Part shown: one piece after another, positions 50,247 through 58,017 of the stretch
Layout: every line of letters begins with the position of its first letter
Numbering within the stretch: position 1 is the stretch's first letter
NCBI GenBank assembly: GCA_964505475.1
Contig: CAZDIJ010000003.1
Location: forward strand, 1-64,000
Reading direction: 5' to 3'
Length of the DNA: 64,000 nucleotides
From: JAGXQV01 sp964505475
GTDB taxonomy: Bacteria > Pseudomonadota > Gammaproteobacteria > Burkholderiales > Sulfuricellaceae
Made by a program: the position numbers and the translations under genes
Notes under the pieces: generated by a model
Database searches by the model: none
What the model was told of the DNA's origin: nothing
What the model saw: the letters and a program-made list of their open reading frames with translations, nothing else

Positions 50247-51485
50247 ATGCCTTTTTTTGCCTATAAGGGACGCAACTCCTACGGCGAAATGGTGCGTGGC
50301 GTGCTGGAGGGCGGCAGCAGCGGCGCGGTGGCCGATCAGTTGTTCAATACCGGCGTCACGCCCGTCGAAATCGTGGCGACCCGCAAACCGGCTGCGACAG
50401 GCGAGGCCGGGTGGTCGGACAGGCTGAAAGAGGGCAAGGTCGGCGATGTCGATGTGATGATGTTCAGCCGCCAGATGTACACCCTGCTCAAGGCGGGCGT
50501 GCCTATTCTGCGCGCGCTTTCTGGGTTGCGCGAGTCGGCGCAGAGCTTGGCGTTCAGGCGGGTGCTCGCCGACATCCGCGAAAGCCTGGATACCGGCCGC
50601 GAATTGTCGGTGGCGTTGCGCCGCCATCCCAAGGTGTTTTCTCCTTTCTACGTGAGCATGGTGCGGGTGGGCGAAGCCACCGGCATGCTCGAGGATGTCT
50701 TCCTGCGGCTGTTCTATTATTTGGAGTTCGAGAAGAACACCCGCGATCAGATCAAGTCCGCACTGCGTTATCCCTCGTTCGTTATCGTCGCCATCGTCAT
50801 TGCCTTGGTGGTTATCAATCTGGTGGTAATTCCAGCATTCGCCAAGGTTTACGCCACGGTCAAGGTCGAATTGCCGTTGATGACGCGCATTCTGCTGGGG
50901 GTGTCCGATTTTATGGTGCATTACTGGCCTGCGATGCTGGTGGCGGTTATCGGCGCCTATATCGGCTTCAGGCTGTACATCAATACCGTCGGCGGCAAAT
51001 ACCGCTGGGACAAGAGCAAGCTGCGGCTTCCCCTGGCCGGCGGCATCATTCTGAAGGCCACCCTGGCGCGTTTCGCGCGCAGTTTCTCTCTTGCTTACAA
51101 AAGTGGCATCCCTATCGTTCAAGGGCTGAGCGTGGTGGCGCTGGTGGTGGACAACGTCCATATCGGTAGCCGCATCGAGCAGATGCGCAATAGCGTCGAG
51201 CGCGGCGAGAGCATTTTGCGCACCGCCATCGCCACAGGCGTGTTTTCCCCCATCGTGCTGCAAATGATCGCCGTCGGCGAGGAAACCGGCGAACTCGACA
51301 GCCTGATGCAGGAAGTCGCGGAGATGTACGAGCAGGAGGTCGAATACGACGTGAAGAAACTGAGCGACAAGATCGAGCCGGTTCTCATCATCGGGCTGGC
51401 GGTAATCGTGCTGGTGCTGGCGCTCGGCGTGTTCCTGCCGATATGGGAGCTGGGTAACGCGATGATGCATCGCAGCGGGGGTTAA
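50247..51485 (+). CDS. mshG: MSHA-type inner-membrane platform protein
   Basis: A 412-residue PilC/GspF-family protein with the two duplicated T2SSF domains. The N-terminus MPFFAYKGRNSYGEMVRGVL is typical. Domain 1 (about 70-195) has FSRQMYTLLKAGVPILRALS and domain 2 (about 270-395) has FARSFSLAYKSGIPIVQGL; each ends in membrane helices. It connects the MshE ATPase with the growing pilus. GGGAGGG precedes the ATG. The 247-base gap before it is AT-rich and contains an ATGCCAT/ATGGCAT inverted repeat (50115-50150), possibly its own promoter region. Confidence 0.9.
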   Translation: MPFFAYKGRNSYGEMVRGVLEGGSSGAVADQLFNTGVTPVEIVATRKPAATGEAGWSDRLKEGKVGDVDVMMFSRQMYTLLKAGVPILRALSGLRESAQSLAFRRVLADIRESLDTGRELSVALRRHPKVFSPFYVSMVRVGEATGMLEDVFLRLFYYLEFEKNTRDQIKSALRYPSFVIVAIVIALVVINLVVIPAFAKVYATVKVELPLMTRILLGVSDFMVHYWPAMLVAVIGAYIGFRLYINTVGGKYRWDKSKLRLPLAGGIILKATLARFARSFSLAYKSGIPIVQGLSVVALVVDNVHIGSRIEQMRNSVERGESILRTAIATGVFSPIVLQMIAVGEETGELDSLMQEVAEMYEQEVEYDVKKLSDKIEPVLIIGLAVIVLVLALGVFLPIWELGNAMMHRSGG

Positions 51486-51497
51486 GGCTTGGCGCGT

Positions 51498-52031
51498 ATG
51501 CATAACCGCCAGACTGGAGGCTCAAAGCTTTTCGAGTTTGTCTGGGTGGTGGTGTTGGTTGGCGTGTTGTCCATGGTGATGCTGGATTACATGCTGCGCT
51601 ACATCGAAGTCGCAGAAAAGAGCGCCATGGAAAACACCGCCATGAATTTGCGTAGCGCTTTGCGCTTGCGTCTGGCGGAAGTGCTGGTGCGTAACGATGC
51701 AAAGGAGGCCATGCGGCTGGCGCGCGCCAACCCGATGGACTGGCTATATGAGGTGCCGTCGAATTACGCCGGAGAAATTAGCGATCCAGAGATGGATTCG
51801 ATTGCGCGTGGCAAGTGGTACTGGAACCGGAGCAGTCGCGAATTGGTGTACTTGGTGGATAACGGGCGTGATTTTACTCCAGACGCTAAAGGGCTGAAAC
51901 GGGTGCGCTACCGCGTGCATGCGGCATTTCTGGCTGCTGCGGTTAAAGAAAATCGGCAGTTGTCCGTTAACGATCTTGTGGGAGAAATTTCTCTTGTTTT
52001 GGCAGAACCTTACAAGTGGGAGTTCAAGTGA
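51498..52031 (+). CDS. MSHA biogenesis protein, MshF-like position
   Basis: A 177-residue protein with one N-terminal membrane helix (FEFVWVVVLVGVLSMVMLDY) and a soluble periplasmic remainder. It has no pilin FTLIE cleavage motif, so it is an assembly protein rather than a pilin. Its place after mshG and before the pilin genes is that of mshF in Vibrio-type loci, but sequence likeness is too weak to name it firmly. ATG at 51498 has AAGG 10 bases upstream; a TTG at 51489 is an alternative. Confidence 0.65.
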   Translation: MHNRQTGGSKLFEFVWVVVLVGVLSMVMLDYMLRYIEVAEKSAMENTAMNLRSALRLRLAEVLVRNDAKEAMRLARANPMDWLYEVPSNYAGEISDPEMDSIARGKWYWNRSSRELVYLVDNGRDFTPDAKGLKRVRYRVHAAFLAAAVKENRQLSVNDLVGEISLVLAEPYKWEFK

Positions 52032-52149
52032 TGTAACTGGTTGCTTGTTGATGGCATTTCGGTTTCCGTGTTGGCGCGGAATGCGTGATGGCTGTGTGAT
52101 TTGTGGTGGTGGTGGTAACTTTGAAGTACCTTTAAAAGGAGTAGTAATC

Positions 52150-52635
52150 ATGAAATCTCAATCAGGTTTTACCCTGATCGAAATGGTGGCGGTGATCATC
52201 ATCCTCGCTATCATGGCGGCAACGGCGCTGCCGAGGTTCGCCAACCTGTCCACCGAGGCGCGTTTGTCCAGCGTCAACGGCTTGGCGGGTGGCTTGCGTT
52301 CGGCGGTGGCCTTGACCAAGGCAAAATGGTTGGTGGCTAACAGTGCGAATTTGGCCACGGTGGATATGAATGGCCAGACTGTTGGGGTCATTTCCGCTGC
52401 AACGGCGAGTCCCATGTCGAGCACTGCCAATCTGGGTATCCCGCTTACCGATAGTACCTCAAATGGTATATTTCTTGCCTTGGATGCCTTTAGCGGCTAT
52501 GAGAGTGGTAAGACTGCCACTGGTAGTTATGCTTTCTTTCCGACTGGAGTGGCGAGTTCGGCCGGCTGCTGGGCTGAATACGTTTCCAATACCGGTAACG
52601 TCGTAGTCAGCGCCACGGCCGCTACCTGCTCGTAA
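52150..52635 (+). CDS. Type IV (MSHA-like) pilin, first copy
   Basis: A 161-residue prepilin with a short leader and the cleavage/methylation motif in SGFTLIEMVAVIIILAIMA; cleavage is after Gly of SG and Phe is N-methylated. The hydrophobic helix AVIIILAIMAATALPRFANL matches MshA/MshB-like pilins. The C-terminal pair Cys in GCWAEY and ATCS can form the usual disulfide loop. AAAAGGAG precedes the ATG. It is followed by a terminator and then a second, very similar pilin gene, so this is probably a highly expressed subunit. Confidence 0.9.
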   Translation: MKSQSGFTLIEMVAVIIILAIMAATALPRFANLSTEARLSSVNGLAGGLRSAVALTKAKWLVANSANLATVDMNGQTVGVISAATASPMSSTANLGIPLTDSTSNGIFLALDAFSGYESGKTATGSYAFFPTGVASSAGCWAEYVSNTGNVVVSATAATCS

Positions 52636-52667
52636 TGGTGGCGTAATTGCAGTAATCATGCCGGACT

Positions 52668-52713
52668 GGAGCCAAGACGGGGAATACGATACCATCTCGC
52701 CTTGGCTCCTTTA
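52668..52713 (+). terminator. Intrinsic terminator after pilin 1
   Basis: GGAGCCAAG (52668-52676) pairs with CTTGGCTCC (52701-52709), followed by TTTACGTTT. It separates the two pilin genes and probably sets their relative expression. Confidence 0.65.
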
Positions 52714-52754
52714 CGTTTCATCGATATACACAATTATTCAGGATGGGGAAGTAG

Positions 52755-53231
52755 ATGAAAACATATCGACAATCCGGCTTTACCTTGATCGAAATGGTCG
52801 CGGTCATCATCATTTTGGCAATCATGGCGGCAACGGCCCTGCCGAGGTTTGTCAATTTGTCCCAGGAAGCCCGTCTGTCGTCGATCCAGGGGCTGGCCGG
52901 CGGTTTGCGTTCGGCAGCAGCGTTGGCCAAGTCACAATGGCTGGCAACGAATAGTGGCGCGCTTGGTACAGTTTCGATGGGAGCGGTTGTCGTTACTGTA
53001 TTTAATTCGGCAACGGTAAATTCTACCGCCTCTATACTTGGTTTCCCGACAGCCGGCCCTACCGGGATTATCCTGGCTCTTGACAATACTACTGGCTATG
53101 ATAGTTCAGTTGATCCAACCGGCTATGGGTGGCGTTTTTCCCCGGCAGGGGTCGCTACTTCGGCTACTTGCTACGCAGACTATATATCCGGTGTCGTATT
53201 CGTTTCAGCTACTGCGGTTGGTTGTGTTTGA
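52755..53231 (+). CDS. Type IV (MSHA-like) pilin, second copy
   Basis: A 158-residue prepilin whose first 60 residues are nearly identical to the first copy (SGFTLIEMVAVIIILAIMA, then LPRFVNLSQEARLSS). The C-terminal half has diverged, while a Cys pair (TCYADY, GCV) is kept. This pattern suggests tandem duplication followed by change of the exposed surface. One may be the major and the other a minor pilin. GGGGAAG precedes the ATG. Confidence 0.9.
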   Translation: MKTYRQSGFTLIEMVAVIIILAIMAATALPRFVNLSQEARLSSIQGLAGGLRSAAALAKSQWLATNSGALGTVSMGAVVVTVFNSATVNSTASILGFPTAGPTGIILALDNTTGYDSSVDPTGYGWRFSPAGVATSATCYADYISGVVFVSATAVGCV

Positions 53232-53251
53232 TTTTTTTCGATAGGATACCG

Positions 53252-53470
53252 ATGGCGTTAATCAATTGTGCGGAATGCAGCAACAAGGTAAGCGAACTTG
53301 CCGACCGCTGTCCTCATTGCGGGGCACCGGTAGCGATGAGAAATCTGGTCGGGAGTACACCGGCCCAAACCATTATTAATATCATCACGATAATAGTGCT
53401 TATGCTTTTGGTGGCGATTTTGCTATACATAGGCATATATTTGCCGCTGCATCAAAAGGGCAGCCTGTGA
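53252..53470 (+). CDS. Small zinc-ribbon membrane protein
   Basis: A 72-residue protein. A zinc ribbon (CAECSNKVSELADRCPHCG) is joined to one C-terminal membrane helix (IINIITIIVLMLLVAILLYI). AGGA precedes the ATG at 53252. Such zinc-ribbon/TM proteins are common and uncharacterised. It follows the pilin genes but no functional link is apparent. Confidence 0.75.
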   Translation: MALINCAECSNKVSELADRCPHCGAPVAMRNLVGSTPAQTIINIITIIVLMLLVAILLYIGIYLPLHQKGSL

Positions 53471-53487
53471 TTTCGTAGCGCACATCA

Positions 53488-53871
53488 ATGCCGATAGACC
53501 CTAAGTATCTGCCCTATTTTGAAAATGTCATCACCAAGGGTGAGCGGCAGGGTGAAAAAACGCTGACGCTGTGCTTCCATTGCGTCTCGTCGCGGCTGTT
53601 TACCTGGCAGCACCCCACCGGCTTCGGCGAGAAGGATTACCGGCCGATCGACGTGATCGACCTGGAGATCAAGGAAGAAAGCCGGAGGAACCAGACCAAT
53701 CAGCGCATCGCCCGTATTTTCTGCCTGCATTTGAAGACCTTTATTCCGCAGGCCGAGTATCTGGACGAGTGCCGCTTCTTCATGACGCCTTCCCAGTACG
53801 ATTACAAGAAGGCGGAAAAACTCAAGGCGGCAAATGTTGCCGTCGAGCGGGAAACCGAATCCAACGGCTGA
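53488..53871 (+). CDS. Hypothetical protein
   Basis: A 127-residue soluble protein I do not recognise. It contains a central block rich in charged residues (DVIDLEIKEESRRNQ) and scattered Cys (LCFHCVSS, IFCLH, ECRFF), with no signal or membrane segment. The coding pattern resembles the neighbours, and it fills the space between the zinc-ribbon gene and the convergent thyA, which supports it as real. There is no clear ribosome binding site before the ATG at 53488. Confidence 0.65.
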   Translation: MPIDPKYLPYFENVITKGERQGEKTLTLCFHCVSSRLFTWQHPTGFGEKDYRPIDVIDLEIKEESRRNQTNQRIARIFCLHLKTFIPQAEYLDECRFFMTPSQYDYKKAEKLKAANVAVERETESNG

Positions 53872-53890
53872 GCATTCGCATCGGTCGTTT

Positions 53891-54685
53891 CTAAACCGCT
53901 ACCGGCGCCTTGATGGCCGGGTGCGGATCGTAGCCTTCCAGGCTGAAATCCTCGTATTTGAATGAGAAAATATCCCGCACCGCCGGGTTGATGGCCATTT
54001 TCGGCAGGGGGCGCGGCGCGCGCGACAGTTGTTCGCGGGTTTGCTCAAGGTGGTTGAGGTAGAGGTGGGCGTCGCCCAGCGTATGCACGAAATCCCCTGG
54101 TTGCAAATCGCAGACTTGCGCCACCATCAAGGTGAGCAGGGCGTAGGAGGCGATGTTGAAGGGCACGCCGAGGAAGATGTCGGCGCTGCGCTGGTAGAGT
54201 TGGCAGGACAGTTTACCGCCGGCGACGTAGAACTGGAAAAAGGCATGGCAGGGCGGCAGCTTCATCTTGTCCACGTCGGCCGCGTTCCAGGCGGAAACGA
54301 TCAGGCGCCGCGAGTCCGGGTTGCGCTTGATCTGCTCGATGACCTGGGCGACCTGGTCGATATGGCGCCCGTCCGGCGCCGGCCAGGAGCGCCACTGGTA
54401 GCCGTACACCGGGCCGAGGTCGCCGTTCGCGTCGGCCCACTCGTCCCAGATCGAGACGCCGTTTTCCTTGAGGTAGCGGATGTTGGTGTCGCCCTGGAGA
54501 AACCACAGCAGTTCGTGGATGATGGATTTCAGATGGCATTTCTTGGTGGTCACCAGGGGAAAGCCTTCGGCGAGGCTGTAGCGCATCTGATAGCCGAACA
54601 CGCTGAGGGTGCCGGTGCCGGTGCGGTCGTCCTTGCGGTGGCCGTGATCGAGTACGTGCTGCATCAAATCCAGGTATTGGCGCAT
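53891..54685 (-). CDS. thyA: Thymidylate synthase
   Basis: A 264-residue enzyme that makes dTMP from dUMP and methylenetetrahydrofolate. The catalytic Cys is in KLPPCHAFFQFYV. DRTGTGTLSVFGYQMRY, RSADIFLGVPFNIASYALL, HTLGDAHLYLNHLEQ and the C-terminal HPAIKAPVAV are all present at full length. It lies just downstream of the bpt-aat genes on the minus strand, 7 bases after bpt, and so is probably co-transcribed. It converges with the hypothetical gene at 53488. Confidence 0.97.
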   Translation of the reverse strand: MRQYLDLMQHVLDHGHRKDDRTGTGTLSVFGYQMRYSLAEGFPLVTTKKCHLKSIIHELLWFLQGDTNIRYLKENGVSIWDEWADANGDLGPVYGYQWRSWPAPDGRHIDQVAQVIEQIKRNPDSRRLIVSAWNAADVDKMKLPPCHAFFQFYVAGGKLSCQLYQRSADIFLGVPFNIASYALLTLMVAQVCDLQPGDFVHTLGDAHLYLNHLEQTREQLSRAPRPLPKMAINPAVRDIFSFKYEDFSLEGYDPHPAIKAPVAV

Positions 54686-54692
54686 AGTGGCT

Positions 54693-55442
54693 CTATGGGT
54701 GCGGTGGTGAATGGATGGGCTTGGGCAAGGGTTGCCAGCAATCCCCGATCAGCCCCTGCAAGGGCTGGAAGTTGACCTTATAGGACATTTTCGCGCTATT
54801 GGCAATCCAGTAGCCGAGGTATAGGTAGGGCAGCTCCAGGCTGCGGCACAAGGCGGCTTGCCAGAGGATGTTGTAGATGCCGAAGCCGGCCTGCGGCAGA
54901 TCGGGGTCGTAAAAAGTGTAAACGGAGGATAGTCCGTCGGCGAGGATGTCGATCACGCTGACCATGCACAGGGTTTCGCCGTCGCGGAATTCGATCAGTT
55001 GCGTGGCGACGTTGCTGGTCAGGAGGAAGCGCTGGTACTGTTCCTCGTCGTCCTGGTCCATGCCGCCGCCGCTGTGGCGCGTGGCCTGGTAACGGCGGTA
55101 GAGGGCATAGTGTTCGGCGTCGAAATGCAGTTCCGCCGGGCGTGCGCTCAGCCCGGCGAGGCGCTTCCAGGTGCGGCGCTGGGCGCGGGTGGAGGCGAAG
55201 GCGGCGGTATCCAGCCGCACCGGGACGCAGGCGTTGCAGCCCAGGCATTGCGGGCGATAGGTATACAGCCCGCTGCGGCGGAAACCGAGACGCACCAGTT
55301 GGCCGTAAACGTCGGCATCCACCCGTTCATTGGGCGCCGCCATCAGCGAGCGCGCCGTTTGTCCCGGCAGGTAGCTGCACGGATAGGGCGCCGTCAGGTA
55401 GAACTGCAAGGCATGGGAAGCCGGGTCATTCAGCAAGGTCAT
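54693..55442 (-). CDS. bpt: Aspartate/glutamate leucyltransferase
   Basis: A 249-residue N-end rule enzyme that adds Leu to proteins starting with Asp or Glu, marking them for ClpS/ClpAP. The bacterial Ate-like signature is present: PCSYLPGQTARSLM, LVRLGFRRSGLYTYRPQCLG, CNACVPVRLD and the C-terminal YLGYWIANSAKMSYKVNFQP. The gene overlaps aat by 17 bases, as is usual in betaproteobacteria. Together they give a complete N-end rule tagging pair. Confidence 0.95.
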   Translation of the reverse strand: MTLLNDPASHALQFYLTAPYPCSYLPGQTARSLMAAPNERVDADVYGQLVRLGFRRSGLYTYRPQCLGCNACVPVRLDTAAFASTRAQRRTWKRLAGLSARPAELHFDAEHYALYRRYQATRHSGGGMDQDDEEQYQRFLLTSNVATQLIEFRDGETLCMVSVIDILADGLSSVYTFYDPDLPQAGFGIYNILWQAALCRSLELPYLYLGYWIANSAKMSYKVNFQPLQGLIGDCWQPLPKPIHSPPHP

Positions 55443-56124
55443 GGTCGAAGCGCCAGGGAAATGGGACGCCGGGCAGATCGACCAGCCCGGCCAGGCGTTG
55501 CGCGAATTCGCCGCGCGGTATTTCGCGCGCGCCCAGCGAAGCGAGGTGCGCGGTTTTCATCTGGCAGTCGATCATGGTGAAATTCCAGCGTTCCAGTTGC
55601 CGCGCCAAGTGCACGAAAGCGATTTTCGAGGCATCTCCGGCGCGGCTGAACATCGACTCGCCGTAAAACATCCGTCCCAGCGCCACGCCGTACAGTCCCC
55701 CCGCCAATTCGCCGTCGATCCAGGTTTCCACCGAATGGGCAAGGCCGAGCCGGTGCAGTCCGGTGTAGGCGGCGATCACCGCGGGGGTGATCCAGGTGCC
55801 GTCTTGACCGTCGCGCGGCGCGGCGCAGGCTTTCATGACGGCCTGGAAATCGCTGTCGCCGCGGATTTCATAACGGCGGTTGCGCAAAGCCTTGCGCAGC
55901 GAACGGGATACCTTGAGTTCGGCGGGAAACAGCACCATGCGCGGGTCGGGACTCCACCACAGCACCGGGTCTCCCTCGCTGTACCAGGGGAATATCCCCA
56001 GCCGGTAGGCTTCGGTCAGGCGCCGCGCCGATAGGCCGCCGCCCGCCGCCAGCAGTCCGTTCGGTTCGCGCAGCGCCGCCGCCAGGGGCGGAAACGGCGC
56101 GCCGTTTTCCAGCCAGGGGATCAC
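55426..56124 (-). CDS. aat: Leucyl/phenylalanyl-tRNA-protein transferase
   Basis: A 232-residue enzyme that adds Leu or Phe to N-terminal Arg or Lys. The family motifs LGIFPWYSEGDPVLWWSPDPRM, AYTGLHRLGLAHSVETW and GGLYGVALGRMFYGESMFSR are intact, and DCQMKTAHLASLGAREI follows. Its ATG overlaps the stop of the DUF302 gene (ATGA, 56121-56124), and its end overlaps bpt. Confidence 0.96.
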   Translation of the reverse strand: MIPWLENGAPFPPLAAALREPNGLLAAGGGLSARRLTEAYRLGIFPWYSEGDPVLWWSPDPRMVLFPAELKVSRSLRKALRNRRYEIRGDSDFQAVMKACAAPRDGQDGTWITPAVIAAYTGLHRLGLAHSVETWIDGELAGGLYGVALGRMFYGESMFSRAGDASKIAFVHLARQLERWNFTMIDCQMKTAHLASLGAREIPRGEFAQRLAGLVDLPGVPFPWRFDHDLAE

Positions 56125-56513
56125 GCGGCGAGGCTGTCCTTGACTCTTTGCAGGCGCGCCATGACTTCCTCCGCCAATTCAGCGACGCCTTCCTTTTTCA
56201 CCAGTTGGGTGAGCATCACCACCGGGTCGATGAAGGCCACTGTGATCTTGCCGTCGGCCTCCTCGCGCACCACCACGTTGCACGGCAGCAGCAGGCCGAT
56301 GTCCGGGTCGGCTTCCAGCGCCCGGTGCGCCAGCGGTGGGTTGCAGGCGCCGAGGATGCGGTAGGGGCGGCCATCGACGTTGAGCTTGGCCTTCAGGGTG
56401 GCTTTCACGTCGATGTCGGTGAGGACGCCGAATCCTTCCTTTTTCAGGGCTTCGACGGTTTTTTCCACGGCGCTGTCGAAGGGGACGTTCAATTGAGTGC
56501 TGAATCCGTACAT
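56121..56513 (-). CDS. DUF302 domain protein
   Basis: A 130-residue soluble protein of the DUF302 family. VPFDSAVEKTVEALKKEGFG, LTDIDVKATLKAKL, YRILGACNPPLAHRALEADP and GLLLPCNVVVRE are typical. The family fold is known but its role is not settled. It starts the aat-bpt-thyA transcription unit on the minus strand through an ATGA overlap with aat. The conserved Cys in LGACNPP and LLPCNV may be redox or metal ligands. Confidence 0.88.
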   Translation of the reverse strand: MYGFSTQLNVPFDSAVEKTVEALKKEGFGVLTDIDVKATLKAKLNVDGRPYRILGACNPPLAHRALEADPDIGLLLPCNVVVREEADGKITVAFIDPVVMLTQLVKKEGVAELAEEVMARLQRVKDSLAA

Positions 56514-56541
56514 CGGTTATTTCCTTTTCGTTGAGATGCCG

Positions 56542-56982
56542 TCAGGCATCGGTTTCGATTTCATGGCGTTCCGTCACCGCCTCGTCGTAGGGGGTGTGCG
56601 GATGTTCGAAGAGGGGGAGCTGCTGTTCCGAACCATCCGGCTGCGCGCCTGCCGGCGGTGCGGATTCGCCGAGCAGCGGCACAAGCAGGAAGTTCCTGAT
56701 GTCCAGCCATTTTACCTCGCCGTGCGGCAGCGAGACGAATAGCCGTTCCGCGGCTTCCTGGGTGAGCATTTCCTCCCTGCCGGTTTCCAGCACGAACATC
56801 GCACATTCGTACAGTCCGCCGTGCTGGTCGAGGATCTGCCGGCGGTCGTGCAGGGTCAGCAAGGCATTGTGCAGCCCCAGCTTGGTCGCCGGATGGAGCG
56901 AATAATCCAGCCAATGCGGTTCGCCGTCCGGCAGGTGGTGATCCGGCAACAGGGATGACCAATAGCGGATGGCGAATTTCAT
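56542..56982 (-). CDS. Hypothetical protein
   Basis: A 146-residue soluble protein starting at MKFAIRYWSSLLPDHHLPDG. The region HWLDYSLHPATKLGLHNALL and EEMLTQEAAERLFVSLPHGE looks folded, and the C-terminal 40 residues are Pro/Glu-rich and low in complexity. I do not recognise the family. It lies between the Met-rich protein and DUF302 genes on the same strand. The start is chosen because upstream residues are a frame-shifted read of the Met-rich gene. Confidence 0.6.
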   Translation of the reverse strand: MKFAIRYWSSLLPDHHLPDGEPHWLDYSLHPATKLGLHNALLTLHDRRQILDQHGGLYECAMFVLETGREEMLTQEAAERLFVSLPHGEVKWLDIRNFLLVPLLGESAPPAGAQPDGSEQQLPLFEHPHTPYDEAVTERHEIETDA

Positions 56983-56999
56983 CGAATATGGCAGGGAGG

Positions 57000-57557
57000 T
57001 TATTTTGTCGGCTGCATCTGGCGCTGATGCTCCAGCATATTTTCCATCATCGTCTGCATCATGTCCATGCGTTGCTCCATCATGCCGGACATGCCGCCGC
57101 CCATCGCGCCGCCCTGGGGCATCATGCCCATGCCGGCGCCGCGTGCGCATTGGTTACCCATGCCGCCGGGCTTGCCGCCCGCCTGGGCGCAATGCTGCTT
57201 GCAGCAGCAAGGCATGCCGCCGCCCATGCCGCTGCTGCGCAGGGATTGCATCGCTTCCTGCATCGACTGGAAATGTTCCTGCATCAGTTTTTGCCGCTCG
57301 GACGGATCGCTGGTCTGGCGAATGGCGGCCATCTGCTCTTGCATTTTCTTCATCAGATCGGGCGGCATGGCGCCGCCCATCATGCCCATGCCGCCGCCCA
57401 TTCCCATCTTGGGGCAGGCCGCGGCGGTTTCCGGCGCCAGTTTGTCCATTTTTGCGGCGGGCGCTTTCTTGGCCGGCGCGGGAGCATCGGCGGCGCTGGC
57501 GTAGGGGGCGGCGGCGGTAAGCAGCAGGGCGGCGGTGAATGCGATCAGTTTTTTCAT
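57000..57557 (-). CDS. Exported Met/Gly-rich protein with Cys cluster
   Basis: A 185-residue protein with a clear signal peptide (KKLIAFTAALLLTAAAPYAS-A). After an Ala/Pro/Lys linker, it has blocks such as KMGMGGGMGMMGGAM and MDMMQTMMENMLEHQRQM and a cysteine cluster PCCCKQHC. Dense Met and Cys are typical of periplasmic copper or silver binders. It is 18 bases upstream of the hypothetical gene start region at 56982 and follows the metal efflux operon on the same strand, so a metal-buffering role is likely but inferred. The low complexity makes homology calls unreliable. Confidence 0.75.
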   Translation of the reverse strand: MKKLIAFTAALLLTAAAPYASAADAPAPAKKAPAAKMDKLAPETAAACPKMGMGGGMGMMGGAMPPDLMKKMQEQMAAIRQTSDPSERQKLMQEHFQSMQEAMQSLRSSGMGGGMPCCCKQHCAQAGGKPGGMGNQCARGAGMGMMPQGGAMGGGMSGMMEQRMDMMQTMMENMLEHQRQMQPTK

Positions 57558-57575
57558 GGCGAGGTCTCCTGGGGG

Positions 57576-57995
57576 TTAATGTTGGTGTTCGGCGGCGCTT
57601 TTTTGCCGGGGGGTGAAGCGCGCCTGCTCGGAAGCCTTGCCGGGCAGGGCGATGGATACTACGACTTTCATGTCCGGCGCAAGTTCAAATTGGCCGGCTC
57701 CCTTCAGCGTGTTGCCGCCCGCCGGCAGCAGCTTGACCGTCGCCTTTTTCTTGCCCGCCAGCACGGTCGCCGTGCCGCTGGCGCCCTGGGACGGGACATC
57801 GGTGCTGGCGTGGTCGGTCAGGTAAACGGTGAGTTCGTTGGCCTTGGCCACAAGCTCGAAATGGTAGGCGCCGGCCATGCGCATCTGGCCGCCGTGCGGG
57901 GTGGGCTGGCTGTCGAGGTATTCGTCGCTGTGCCCGTGGGCAAGCGGGGCGGCGAACAGGGAAAGAACGAGGGGCAGGATTTTCAGGATTTTCAT
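57576..57995 (-). CDS. Exported accessory protein of the metal efflux operon
   Basis: A 139-residue periplasmic protein with a signal peptide (KILPLVLSLFAAPLAHG) and a His-rich start (HGHSDEYLDSQPTPHGG) and end (EHQH). The central beta-rich domain (HFELVAKANELTVYLTDHAS through VVVSIALPG) resembles residues 45-115 of the fusion protein encoded at 61248-62861. The ATG at 57995 has AAGGAG 8 bases upstream. It follows the RND pump gene by 22 bases and is probably in its operon, perhaps as a metal chaperone. Confidence 0.75.
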   Translation of the reverse strand: MKILKILPLVLSLFAAPLAHGHSDEYLDSQPTPHGGQMRMAGAYHFELVAKANELTVYLTDHASTDVPSQGASGTATVLAGKKKATVKLLPAGGNTLKGAGQFELAPDMKVVVSIALPGKASEQARFTPRQKSAAEHQH

Positions 57996-58017
57996 GGCAG
58001 TCTCCTTGGTTGGGTCG

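Noticed and set aside
54029..54775. Open frame antisense to thyA
   Set aside because: It is a composition shadow; thyA is complete and highly conserved on the minus strand.
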